From Competibacteraceae bacterium UBA6584 (lineage in GTDB: Bacteria > Pseudomonadota > Gammaproteobacteria > Competibacterales > Competibacteraceae), in contig DJIW01000064.1 in NCBI GenBank assembly GCA_002433805.1, positions 1 to 10,377 on the forward strand: a DNA stretch of 10,377 nucleotides, in the 5' to 3' direction. The notes beneath the pieces are model-generated. The model did no database searches, was not told the origin of the DNA, and saw only the letters and a program-made list of their open reading frames with translations. The first letter of the stretch is position 1, and each line of letters opens with the position of its first letter. The position numbers were made by a program, and so were the translations under genes. Below are positions 1-7,328 of this stretch, piece after piece.

Positions 1-1025
1 CCGCGGCCGTGCCGCATATCCGCGAGCGGTTGGACTCTCAAGGCGTCGGCGTTCCGTTGATCGGCGATTTTCATTTCAACGGCCACCGGTTGCTGGCCCG
101 CTATCCCGCCTGCGCCGAAATGCTTGACAAATACCGCATCAATCCCGGCAACGTCGGGCGCGGGAAGAAGAAGGACGAGCAATTCGCCACCATCGTCGAA
201 ATCGCCTGCCGTCATGAAAAACCGGTGCGGATCGGGGTGAATTGGGGCAGCCTCGATCAGGAACTGGCGGCGCGGTTGATGGACGATAACGCCCGGCTGC
301 CGCAACCGAAACCCGCCGCCGAAATCATGCATGACGCCATGATTCTGTCGGCCCTGGACAGCGCGCGACGGGCCGAGGAGATCGGACTCGGCCACGACCG
401 CATCATTTTGTCGGTGAAAATGAGCGGGGTGCAGGATTTAATCGCGGTTTATCGCAAGCTGGCGGCGCGTTGCGACTATCCGCTGCATCTGGGTTTGACC
501 GAGGCCGGCATGGGCAGCAAGGGCATCGTCGCCTCCACCGCCGCGCTGGCGGTGCTGTTGCAAGAGGGGATCGGCGACACCATCCGAATTTCCCTCACGC
601 CCGAGCCCGGCGGCAGCAGAACCCAGGAGGTGATCGTCGCTCAGGAAATCTTGCAAGCGATGGGGGTGCGCTCGTTCGCGCCCGCCGTGGTGGCCTGCCC
701 GGGCTGCGGCCGCACCAGCAGCGATTACTTCCAGCACCTGGCCCAGCAAATCCAGACCTATCTGCGCGAGCAAATGCCAGTCTGGCGCGGTCGCTATCCC
801 GGCGTCGAAAATTTGACTGTGGCGGTCATGGGCTGCGTGGTCAACGGTCCCGGCGAAAGCAAGCAGGCGAACATCGGGATCAGCCTGCCCGGCACCGGCG
901 AAATCCCGGTCGCGCCGGTTTACGTCGATGGCGAGAAAACCGTGACCTTGAAAGGCGAGCGCATCGCCGCCGAGTTTCAGCAGCTGGTGGCCGATTATGT
1001 GATCCGCCGCTACGGCGGTGGTTGA
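1..1025 (+). CDS. ispG: 4-hydroxy-3-methylbut-2-en-1-yl diphosphate synthase, 5'-truncated by window edge
   Basis: IspG (GcpE) converts 2-C-methyl-D-erythritol 2,4-cyclodiphosphate to HMBPP, the penultimate step of the MEP isoprenoid pathway, using a [4Fe-4S] cluster. The reading frame is open to the left edge (first full codon at position 3), so the N-terminus, by family comparison roughly 70 residues, lies outside the window; the ATG at 9 is internal. Seen directly: the barrel segment with GDFHFNGH and INPGNVGRG, the IGVNWGSLDQ stretch, and the cluster site, with CPGC cysteines at codons 696-698 and 705-707, the third cysteine in MGCVVNGPGE at 834-836, and the conserved Glu at 855-857. The gap between the second and third cysteines is 43 residues, longer than the 32 I recall for E. 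coli IspG, indicating the long variant. The stop at 1023-1025 lies 2 nt before the mgtE start, so the two are very likely co-transcribed. Confidence 0.96.
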   Translation, partial: AAVPHIRERLDSQGVGVPLIGDFHFNGHRLLARYPACAEMLDKYRINPGNVGRGKKKDEQFATIVEIACRHEKPVRIGVNWGSLDQELAARLMDDNARLPQPKPAAEIMHDAMILSALDSARRAEEIGLGHDRIILSVKMSGVQDLIAVYRKLAARCDYPLHLGLTEAGMGSKGIVASTAALAVLLQEGIGDTIRISLTPEPGGSRTQEVIVAQEILQAMGVRSFAPAVVACPGCGRTSSDYFQHLAQQIQTYLREQMPVWRGRYPGVENLTVAVMGCVVNGPGESKQANIGISLPGTGEIPVAPVYVDGEKTVTLKGERIAAEFQQLVADYVIRRYGGG

Positions 1026-1027
1026 AC

Positions 1028-2479
1028 GTGACCGACCCGACGGTAGTCCTTCAAGCCTCACAGCCCAAGCTGGAGGACTTGCTGCGACAGATCGTCAAGC
1101 TGTTGGAAAAGCATCGTCTGGTCGAGACCTTGGTGGAGCGCGATCAAACCAGCCCCCGCCACCAGTTGATCGAATCGCTGGTCCACCGCCAGCATGTGGT
1201 CGAACTCCAGCTCAAGCTGCGCAGCCTGCATCCGGCCGACATCGCTTATATCCTGGAAGCCTTGCCCCAGGATGATCGACTGCTGATCTGGCGGCAGATC
1301 GAGGAGGAACGCAGCGGCGATGTGTTGCTGGAGGTTTCGGATGCGGTGCGAAATGCCCTGGTTGAAACCTTGGAGCGCGCGGAGCTGCTGCGGGTCCTGG
1401 AACCGCTCGACGCCGACGATCTGGCGGCGTTGGCCGAGGCGGTGCCCGAACCGGTGCTGGCCGATGTTTCCCGCCGGCTGCCCACCCGGGATCGCGACTG
1501 GCTGCAAACCACCATGGCCTATCCCGAGGACCGAGTGGGGCGGTTGATGAGTCAGGACGTGTTGACGGTGCGCGAGAGTCAAAACGTCGAGCAGGTCTTG
1601 CGGCTGTTGCGCGGCCGGGAAGATTTGCCGCTCAACACCGACAGCCTGTTCGTGGTCGACGCCCGCCACCAGCTCAAGGGCGTGTTGCCGTTGCGGGCTT
1701 TATTGCTCAACGATCCGGAACAGCGGGTCGGCGAGCTCAAATTGACCGATCCGGTGGTGTTCGACGCCAGCGACGCCGCCGATGACGCGGCGCGGGCCTT
1801 CGAGCGTTACGATCTGGTGTCGGCTCCGGTGGTCAACGGGCGGGGCAAGCTGATCGGTCGCCTGACCGTGGACGCGGTGGTGGATTTCATTCGCGAGGAG
1901 TCGGAGGAAGACGCCTTGAATCGCGCCGGTTTGCGCGGGGACGAGGATCTGTTCGCGCCGATCTGGGACAGCGCCCGCAACCGCTGGCTGTGGCTGTCGA
2001 TCAATCTATGCACTGCCTTCATCGCCTCGCGGGCCATCGGCCTGTTCGAGCACGCCATTGCCCAGATTGTCGCGCTGGCGGCGTTAATGCCCATCGTGGC
2101 CGGCATCGGCGGCAATTCCGGCAATCAGACCACCGCGCTGGTGGTGCGCGGCTTGGCGTTGGGCGAGATCACCTCGGAGAACAAAGGCTATCTCGTGCTC
2201 AAGGAATTGGGCGTCGGTTTGATGAACGGCCTGGTTTGGGGCGCGACGGTCGGATTATTCGCGTATTGGCTGTACCGGAATTGGCAATTGGGCGTGGTGA
2301 TGGCGGTGGCCATGCTGCTGAATCTGTTGTTGGCGGCGCTGGTGGGCGTCGCCATCCCCTTGATCCTGCACCGGCTCGGACGCGATCCGGCGGTGGGATC
2401 GAGCGTGTTGCTGACCTTTATCACCGACGGCATGGGTTTTTTCATTTTCCTGGGGCTGGCGACCTTATTTTTACTGTAG
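1028..2479 (+). CDS. mgtE: Magnesium transporter MgtE
   Basis: MgtE is a homodimeric inner-membrane Mg2+ channel gated by cytoplasmic Mg2+. The 483-residue protein has the full family layout: a helical MgtE_N domain (about residues 40-160, with HPADIAYIL near 68), a CBS pair (about 167-295), then five predicted membrane helices from about residue 320. The pore signature GIGGNSGNQ is complete (GGNSGNQ at 361-367), and the last helix carries TFITDGMGF with Asp467, at the position of the Mg2+-binding Asp of MgtE pores. I chose the GTG at 1028 because it begins 2 nt after the ispG stop and no ATG lies close downstream; the frame runs open much further upstream, but only as an overlap with ispG. 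No strong Shine-Dalgarno is visible (GGCGGTGG at 1014-1021 at best), so translation may be coupled to ispG. With about 33 extra residues compared with the 450-residue Thermus protein, it appears intact. Confidence 0.95.
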   Translation: MTDPTVVLQASQPKLEDLLRQIVKLLEKHRLVETLVERDQTSPRHQLIESLVHRQHVVELQLKLRSLHPADIAYILEALPQDDRLLIWRQIEEERSGDVLLEVSDAVRNALVETLERAELLRVLEPLDADDLAALAEAVPEPVLADVSRRLPTRDRDWLQTTMAYPEDRVGRLMSQDVLTVRESQNVEQVLRLLRGREDLPLNTDSLFVVDARHQLKGVLPLRALLLNDPEQRVGELKLTDPVVFDASDAADDAARAFERYDLVSAPVVNGRGKLIGRLTVDAVVDFIREESEEDALNRAGLRGDEDLFAPIWDSARNRWLWLSINLCTAFIASRAIGLFEHAIAQIVALAALMPIVAGIGGNSGNQTTALVVRGLALGEITSENKGYLVLKELGVGLMNGLVWGATVGLFAYWLYRNWQLGVVMAVAMLLNLLLAALVGVAIPLILHRLGRDPAVGSSVLLTFITDGMGFFIFLGLATLFLL

Positions 2480-2516
2480 TAACTTCAGCCGATCAGGTTA
2501 TGGAGAGAGTGGCCTC

Positions 2517-3188
2517 ATGAACCGGACTATATTGGCGATCTTGGGTTGCGCCGCCTTGAGCGGCTGCGCGTCGATGGAACATTGGGCCATGCCTCCGGCG
2601 CTGTCGTCCGCCCCGCAGGCCAGCGGCCCGGCGACGGCGGTCGATTTGCCGGCTCCGGCGCCAGCGCCTGCCTCGGTACCCATTCCAGGGTCGATTCCGG
2701 CGGCTCCGTTATCGTCGCCGCCGCCGCCGCCGTTAACGGGTCCGGTCCCGCCCGCTCCGGCGCTATCAAGCCCGGCCTCCGTTCCCCCATCAGCCCCCGC
2801 GCCCGCCGCGCCGACGGTGGGCGCCGGCGTTTCCAATCCCGCGTTTATTGAGGAGCGCGCCCACCACGCCTACGAAACCGGACGGTTGGATGTGGCCGAG
2901 GGTTATTACTTGCAACTGGTCCGGTTGAAACCCAAGGATTCCGGTCCCTGGTTTCAACTGGGTAACCTGTATTCGGAACAGGGGCGCTTGGATGCGGCGG
3001 AACGCGCGTATCGGGAATCGCTGCGCCGCCGCGACGACGCCCGAACGCTGCACAATCTTGGACTCGCGCAAGTAAAATTGGGGATCGGGGCTTTGCGCGA
3101 GGCGCAAAAGCGGTTGCCGCCCAACGATCCGGCGCGGCGCGAGACCCAGGAATTTCTGCGAATCTTGCTGGAGTCGGTCGGAAAATAA
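2517..3188 (+). CDS. Proline-rich outer-membrane lipoprotein with TPR repeats
   Basis: A 223-residue protein of unknown specific function. The N-terminus is a lipoprotein signal peptide with lipobox LSGC, giving Cys17 as the lipidated residue. Ala at +2 rather than Asp suggests sorting to the outer membrane by the Lol rule. Residues about 26-105 are a low-complexity Pro/Ala/Ser/Val linker containing a run of five prolines. The C-terminal part holds about two TPR units: residues 112-140 with ETGRLDVAEGYYLQLVRLKP and 141-174 with GPWFQLGNLYSEQGRLDAAE, then a third degenerate helical pair to about 205. The layout suggests a periplasmic protein-interaction module on a flexible tether. The start is supported by GGAGAG at 2502-2507, 9 nt upstream. 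It follows mgtE and precedes the usp gene with 37-nt gaps on both sides, consistent with one operon. No partner can be named from sequence. Confidence 0.85.
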   Translation: MNRTILAILGCAALSGCASMEHWAMPPALSSAPQASGPATAVDLPAPAPAPASVPIPGSIPAAPLSSPPPPPLTGPVPPAPALSSPASVPPSAPAPAAPTVGAGVSNPAFIEERAHHAYETGRLDVAEGYYLQLVRLKPKDSGPWFQLGNLYSEQGRLDAAERAYRESLRRRDDARTLHNLGLAQVKLGIGALREAQKRLPPNDPARRETQEFLRILLESVGK

Positions 3189-3225
3189 GCTGGGTTTTGC
3201 CTGAACTGACTGTGGAGAAAAGGCG

Positions 3226-3663
3226 ATGAGCTACCGACATGTACTATTTGCAGCCGATTTTTCCGATGAGGCCTTGAAAGTCGGCGCGCGCGCGAAAGCC
3301 ATCGCCGACTGCTGCGGGGCGCGCTTGAGCGCCATTCATGTCGTGGAAGATATGACGATCAGCTTGGGCGGCGGTTACGAACTGTTGCCGGTGTTGCCGG
3401 AACTGCCCGACGAAACGCTGCTGAGCGAATCGCGCATGGCCTTGGGAAATCTGGCGGAACGTCTGAACATCGGAGCCGCCGAGTTATGGGTCGTGAACGC
3501 GCCCTCGACCAAGGAAGGTATTTTCGGGGCCGTCGAGGATCATGAGGTGGATTTGATCGTGGTGGGCAGTCACGGCCGGCACGGCTTGTCTCTGTTGCTG
3601 GGTTCGACCGCGAACGCCGTGCTGCACGGCGCGCCTTGCGATGTCCTGGCGGTGAGGCTTTGA
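3226..3663 (+). CDS. Universal stress protein, UspA family
   Basis: A 145-residue single-domain cytoplasmic Usp, the usual family length, expected to dimerise. The first strand, with YRHVLFAADFS (Asp11 at the adenine-contacting position of ATP-binding Usps), and the C-terminal strand, with CDVLAVRL, are both clear. The nucleotide-loop motif is Gly114-x2-Gly117-x8-Gly126-Ser127 (GSHGRHGLSLLLGS), one residue shorter between the second and third glycines than the G-2x-G-9x-G(S/T) consensus but otherwise retaining all glycines, so ATP binding is plausible but not certain. Start support: GGAG at 3214-3217, 8 nt before the ATG. It is the last gene of the plus-strand cluster; the transglutaminase gene converges on it 54 nt downstream. 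Usps are typically induced in stationary phase or stress; nothing in the sequence shows how this copy is controlled. Confidence 0.92.
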   Translation: MSYRHVLFAADFSDEALKVGARAKAIADCCGARLSAIHVVEDMTISLGGGYELLPVLPELPDETLLSESRMALGNLAERLNIGAAELWVVNAPSTKEGIFGAVEDHEVDLIVVGSHGRHGLSLLLGSTANAVLHGAPCDVLAVRL

Positions 3664-3676
3664 GGCGCTGGGGCAA

Positions 3677-3711
3677 GGGGCCGGCACTGTTTGAGCTTCG
3701 CGGCCGGCCTT
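3677..3711. terminator. Possible bidirectional terminator hairpin between convergent genes
   Basis: GGCCGGC at 3679-3685 pairs perfectly with GCCGGCC at 3703-3709, and two G-T pairs extend the stem outward; the loop is 17 nt. It lies in the 54-nt gap between the converging usp and transglutaminase genes, where a shared terminator would be expected. There is no T tract on either side and the loop is large, so it is at best a weak or factor-assisted terminator. Confidence 0.35.
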
Positions 3712-3717
3712 CAAGCT

Positions 3718-4614
3718 TCAGAGTTCAGTCTGCAACTCCTGTTGGGGAGCCACATCCACGGATACTTCGAGCTGGTGCGAGCCGCCGCCGGTCATGACTC
3801 CGATCAGCGGCGCGACGTCCCCGTAATCCCGCCCCCAGGCCAGCGTAATGTGTTGCTCGCGAGGCATGCAGTCGTTGGTCGGATCGAACTCCGCCCAACC
3901 CATGCCGGGGAGATAGACCGCCACCCAAGCGTGCGAGGCGTCCGCGCCGATCAGCCTCGGCTGGCCGGGCGGCGGGATCGTTTCCAGATAGCCGCTGACG
4001 TAGCGCGCCGCCAGCCCCATGCCGCGCAGGCAGGCCAGAGCCAGATGGGCAAAATCCTGGCAGACGCCGCGCCGTTCCTTCAACACCACATGGAGGGGGG
4101 TGGCGACCGTGGTGAAATGCGGATCGTAAGTAAAGTCTTGATAAATGCGGCGGTTCAACTCAATCGTCGCATCCAGTAACGGTCGGCCAGGCCAAAAGCT
4201 CGGCGCGGCGTAGGCCCGAAACTCGGGCGCTAGGCTGACGAACGGCGAATCCAGCGCAAACAGGCGAGCCTCGATGATCTCCGGCTCCGGCGATTCCCGC
4301 AGTAACCGCAGCGCCTGCTCCCACGGCATCGAGGGACTCGAAGGCTCGAAGGGGCGATTGGCGAGCACGTGAACCTCGGTGACCACCTCCACTTTCAAGC
4401 CGTGATGGATGTCCTGAATGGCGAAATACAATACCCGGTTGCCGAAAAAATCTTCGCGCTCGGCCGACAGCGCGGGCCGCGGCTCGATGGCGACCCGGCT
4501 GTCCTGGCACAGTTGCCACGGCGCGCGGCGCGGCAGCAGGCGGGCCTCGTTATGACACAAGGCGACCCCGCTGCTGTAGCGGTAGCGGGTCCGATGGGTG
4601 ACGGTGTACTTCAC
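3718..4614 (-). CDS. Transglutaminase-like cysteine peptidase/amidase family protein
   Basis: A 298-residue bacterial transglutaminase-like protein. Residues 1-82 match the bacterial transglutaminase N-terminal domain (YTVTHRTRYRYS, then HNEARLLPRR and FFGNRVLYF). The papain-like core follows, with an apparently complete triad: Cys185 in GVCQDFAH, His228 in ASHAW and Asp244 in WAEFDPTN. Family members may hydrolyse or transfer amide bonds; the substrate is unknown. There is no signal peptide, so it is probably cytoplasmic. I chose the GTG at 4614-4612 because homologues begin with this (M/V)KYTVTHRTRYRY-type segment and it overlaps the upstream TGA stop as GTGA, a classic translational-coupling arrangement. 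The frame stays open upstream to about 5025, but that part is antisense-frame noise over the neighbouring gene. ATP-grasp/alpha-E plus transglutaminase is a recurrent bacterial gene pair, supporting a joint role in peptide ligation or modification. Confidence 0.92.
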   Translation of the reverse strand: MKYTVTHRTRYRYSSGVALCHNEARLLPRRAPWQLCQDSRVAIEPRPALSAEREDFFGNRVLYFAIQDIHHGLKVEVVTEVHVLANRPFEPSSPSMPWEQALRLLRESPEPEIIEARLFALDSPFVSLAPEFRAYAAPSFWPGRPLLDATIELNRRIYQDFTYDPHFTTVATPLHVVLKERRGVCQDFAHLALACLRGMGLAARYVSGYLETIPPPGQPRLIGADASHAWVAVYLPGMGWAEFDPTNDCMPREQHITLAWGRDYGDVAPLIGVMTGGGSHQLEVSVDVAPQQELQTEL

Positions 4615-7163
4615 GGCTGCATGGCGATCAATTGTCGCGGTACTTCGGCGTGGCTGAAATGACTGTGGGTCAAAGCCTCCGACAGGCCGCTGAGCGGCTT
4701 TTGAATCGCTTCCAACAGGCGGGTCAGCTCGACGCTCGAACGGGTGCTGTCGTGGGTCAGCGTGGCTAAAGCGTTGATGTCGGCCAGTCGCAAGGCGGTG
4801 AAGGCTTCCAGAATCAACCGCTCCTCGGCGCTGCAATAGGGCGATTTTTCGGGACGGTGCAAACGGCCGATATCCCGCTGCAACCGCCGCAACTGATAGC
4901 CGACCGAGCGGGGGTTGTCGGTATCGAACAACAGCAGATCGATGATCGCGGTCGGATGCAGCGCCGAACGGTAGCGGCGTCGGTAGGCGGTCAGATTGTC
5001 GGTGATCGCCAGCACCACTTCCCACAGCGGCAGCCCCGGATGGCGGGCGGTGATGAACGCCAGCTTGAATAAATCCAGGGTGCGCAGCACCCGCTCCAGA
5101 TAGCGCCCGATATCGAAAAACAGCCAGCCTTGGTGATGGGGCATGGTTTCATAGTTGAGGCCGCAGAACGCCGCCACCAGCATCAAATACTCTTCCAACG
5201 ATTCTCGGGCTTGCCGGCCGCCCAAATCGGCCGGAGTGTTCTGGATGCTGTGTTGCAAGCGGTTCAACAGCCGCCAACTGTCGTCGCCCAGATGGTTGCG
5301 CACCGCGCGTCCGGTCCGCAACATCCCGCCGAACAACGCCCGCACGTTGCTGGGGTGCTCGGACTGAGGCGCCAAAACCGCCAGCAACGCCTGACGCAAG
5401 GCGAAGAAGCGAGCGCGGGCCGATTCGGCCACCGGGGGCACCGGGATTTTCAGCGCATCGAGCAAATCGTCCAAACAGCGTTCGTCGGTGTTGTCCTGTT
5501 CCCACTCCAGCAACCGTCCGAACGCCTCCCGCAGCAGCCGCGCCGTGCCGTCGAGCCGCTCGCTGTAGCGGCCCAGCCAAAATAAATTATCGGCCACCCG
5601 GCTGGGCAGATCGCTGCCGTCGCGCGTCGCCACGATGGGTCCGTAGGCCTGACGCAACAGGCTGACATGCGGTTGCGGAGTCGGGGCCAGCACCCACCAA
5701 TCCTTGCTGATGCCGCCTTTTTGCAACGCCGCTTGCAGGGTATCCAGCCCGGTGGACACCCGAGCCAGCCCGCCCGGCATGACGCGGTAGCCGTCCTCCG
5801 CCGCGACCGCGAAGCCGCGCAGCATGACCGGACGCGGGGTCAGCCGGCCGTCTTCCAGGACCGGAGCGGTCGACAGCGGCGGTGATTCTTGCCCGACAAA
5901 CAGATGGGGGGCGCTTTGAATCTGCTCGATCAACTGCTGGCGGGTTTTTCCATCCAGCCGCCCGCCTTCCCAATGGGGGCCGTTGGGCAGAATGGAGCGC
6001 ACCACCAATTGGTCCAGATGGGCTAAAACGTACTGCCGGTCCTGCGGAGTCCCGCACCACCAAGTCGGCAATGAAGGCAATTTGAGTTCTTCGCCCAGTA
6101 ACTGCCGGCACAGCAAAGGGAAAAAGGCGGCCAGGCCCGGATTTTCGACGACGCCGCTGCCCAAGGCGTTGGCCAGGGCGACATGGCCTCCGCGCACCGC
6201 CTGCAGCAGGCCGGGCACGCCGAGCAGCGAATCGCCGCGCAGTTCCAAGGGATCGCACAGCGGGTCGGCGACCCGGCGCAGGATCACGTCCACCGGGCGC
6301 AAGCCGCCGAGCGTTTTCAACCAAACCCGGCCGTCGCGAACCACCAAATCCTCGCCTTCGACCAAACTCAAGGACAGATAATTAGCCAGATAGGCGTGTT
6401 CGAAATAGACGGGGCTGGAAGGTCCGGGCGTCAGCAGCGCCACATGCGGGGTTTCGGGGTTGTAGCGGGCCAAACTCGCCAGCGTGGCGCGCTCGGTTTC
6501 CAGAAAGCTGGCCAGCCGGCGCAGGGGCGCGTCGCGGTACAGCATCGGCAAGGCGCGCGCCAAAAGGATGCGATTTTCCAGGGTGTAGCCCGCTCCCGAA
6601 GGCGATTGGGCGCGATCGCCGTAGGCCCTGATCACCCCGTCTGGCCCGCGCGCGAGGTCGATCGCGTGAAAAATCAACCAGCGTCGCCCCGAAGGTAGCG
6701 ATTGATGGCAGGCGGGAAGAAAACCCGGATGGCCGAAGACCAATTCGGTCGGCAGCCAACCCTGGCGGATCGCCCGGCGCGGACCGTAGAGATCGGCCAG
6801 CAAGGCGTCCAGCAGGCGCGAGCGCTGTTCCATGCCGGCCGCCAGCGAAGTCCATTCCTCGCCGGTCATCAATAAAGGAATGGTGTCCACCCGCCAGAGC
6901 CGCTGGGAATCTTGCGGGTCGTCGTAGGTATTGTAGGTGACCCCGTCGGTTTGCAGCAGCCGCTGCACCTCGGCGTGGCGGCGCTCCAGTTCCGCGCCGC
7001 CGATGTTTTCCAAGATTTCGGTCAAGGCTTGCCAGTGCGGTCTCAATTCGCCCGGCATCGAACACATTTCGTCGTAACCGGAAGCCGCGACCGGGTAATC
7101 GGCCAGCAAGTGGTTCCCGGTTTGGAACGGTTCGGCTTGCTGGATGAGAGATGCCTCAATCAT
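4611..7163 (-). CDS. Circularly permuted ATP-grasp fused to alpha-E domain
   Basis: An 850-residue fusion, the usual length for this architecture in proteobacteria. The first half (about 70-480) is a circularly permuted type 2 ATP-grasp (former DUF404/DUF407): WRVDTIPLLM near 87, DRAQSPSGAGYTLENR at about 183-198, LLTPGPSSPVYFEHAYLA near 242, the ANALGSGVVENP region around 325-345 and LPSLPTWWCG near 363. The second half, from SRVADNLFWLGRYSERLDG near 517-535 to about 835, is the all-helical alpha-E domain (former DUF403). ATP-grasp enzymes of this group are predicted amide/peptide ligases; the acceptor is unknown and alpha-E has no established activity. The start is supported by GGAG (minus strand, plus coordinates 7170-7173), 6 nt before the ATG, and by homologue-like N-terminal sequence (YDEM...RPHW). 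Its stop overlaps the transglutaminase start by 4 nt. No large transglutaminase (DUF2126) or proteasome-like Anbu gene, sometimes found with this set, is inside the window. Confidence 0.93.
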   Translation of the reverse strand: MIEASLIQQAEPFQTGNHLLADYPVAASGYDEMCSMPGELRPHWQALTEILENIGGAELERRHAEVQRLLQTDGVTYNTYDDPQDSQRLWRVDTIPLLMTGEEWTSLAAGMEQRSRLLDALLADLYGPRRAIRQGWLPTELVFGHPGFLPACHQSLPSGRRWLIFHAIDLARGPDGVIRAYGDRAQSPSGAGYTLENRILLARALPMLYRDAPLRRLASFLETERATLASLARYNPETPHVALLTPGPSSPVYFEHAYLANYLSLSLVEGEDLVVRDGRVWLKTLGGLRPVDVILRRVADPLCDPLELRGDSLLGVPGLLQAVRGGHVALANALGSGVVENPGLAAFFPLLCRQLLGEELKLPSLPTWWCGTPQDRQYVLAHLDQLVVRSILPNGPHWEGGRLDGKTRQQLIEQIQSAPHLFVGQESPPLSTAPVLEDGRLTPRPVMLRGFAVAAEDGYRVMPGGLARVSTGLDTLQAALQKGGISKDWWVLAPTPQPHVSLLRQAYGPIVATRDGSDLPSRVADNLFWLGRYSERLDGTARLLREAFGRLLEWEQDNTDERCLDDLLDALKIPVPPVAESARARFFALRQALLAVLAPQSEHPSNVRALFGGMLRTGRAVRNHLGDDSWRLLNRLQHSIQNTPADLGGRQARESLEEYLMLVAAFCGLNYETMPHHQGWLFFDIGRYLERVLRTLDLFKLAFITARHPGLPLWEVVLAITDNLTAYRRRYRSALHPTAIIDLLLFDTDNPRSVGYQLRRLQRDIGRLHRPEKSPYCSAEERLILEAFTALRLADINALATLTHDSTRSSVELTRLLEAIQKPLSGLSEALTHSHFSHAEVPRQLIAMQP

Positions 7164-7328
7164 GGAAAACTCCAGGGACGTGTTCCCCGTTGCCGTGCGA
7201 GATCAAGCGGCGCGGCTTGCTTTGGATCGCGTGCCGCCGCAGCGTGCAAATAGCGACAACACAGCAATTAACATGCCTGAGTGGAGGAGAGGGACTCCGA
7301 CAAAAGTCGGTCGCTGGCAAAGGTCGAG
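7164..7328. other. 165-nt leader/intergenic region upstream of the ATP-grasp/alpha-E gene
   Basis: A non-coding gap between two minus-strand genes. Positions 7245-7273 are relatively AT-rich compared with the surroundings and are where a promoter for the ATP-grasp/alpha-E gene could sit, but I cannot find a convincing -35/-10 pair. A small hairpin, CCGAC (7297-7301) and GTCGG (7306-7310) with an AAAA loop, lies just past the end of the cyclic-nucleotide gene. With no adjacent T tract it is a poor terminator, so read-through from that gene into the next is possible. Confidence 0.4.

Noticed and set aside
470..1027. Long open frame upstream of mgtE overlapping ispG
   Set aside because: The translation is Arg-rich shadow sequence of ispG; MgtE homology begins after the ispG stop.
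438..1061. 207-codon minus-strand open frame opposite ispG
   Set aside because: It is antisense to strongly conserved IspG sequence, with no domain or ribosome-binding signal.
4615..5025. Upstream extension of the transglutaminase frame (435 residues)
   Set aside because: This stretch lies fully inside the alpha-E coding region in another frame; homology begins at the GTG at 4614, which forms the GTGA overlap.
5587..7065. Two long minus-strand open frames (5587-6324 and 6382-7065) within the ATP-grasp gene
   Set aside because: Both are Arg/Ala/Pro/Gly-rich second-frame products of GC-rich coding DNA with no family motifs; the main frame has all the expected ATP-grasp motifs.
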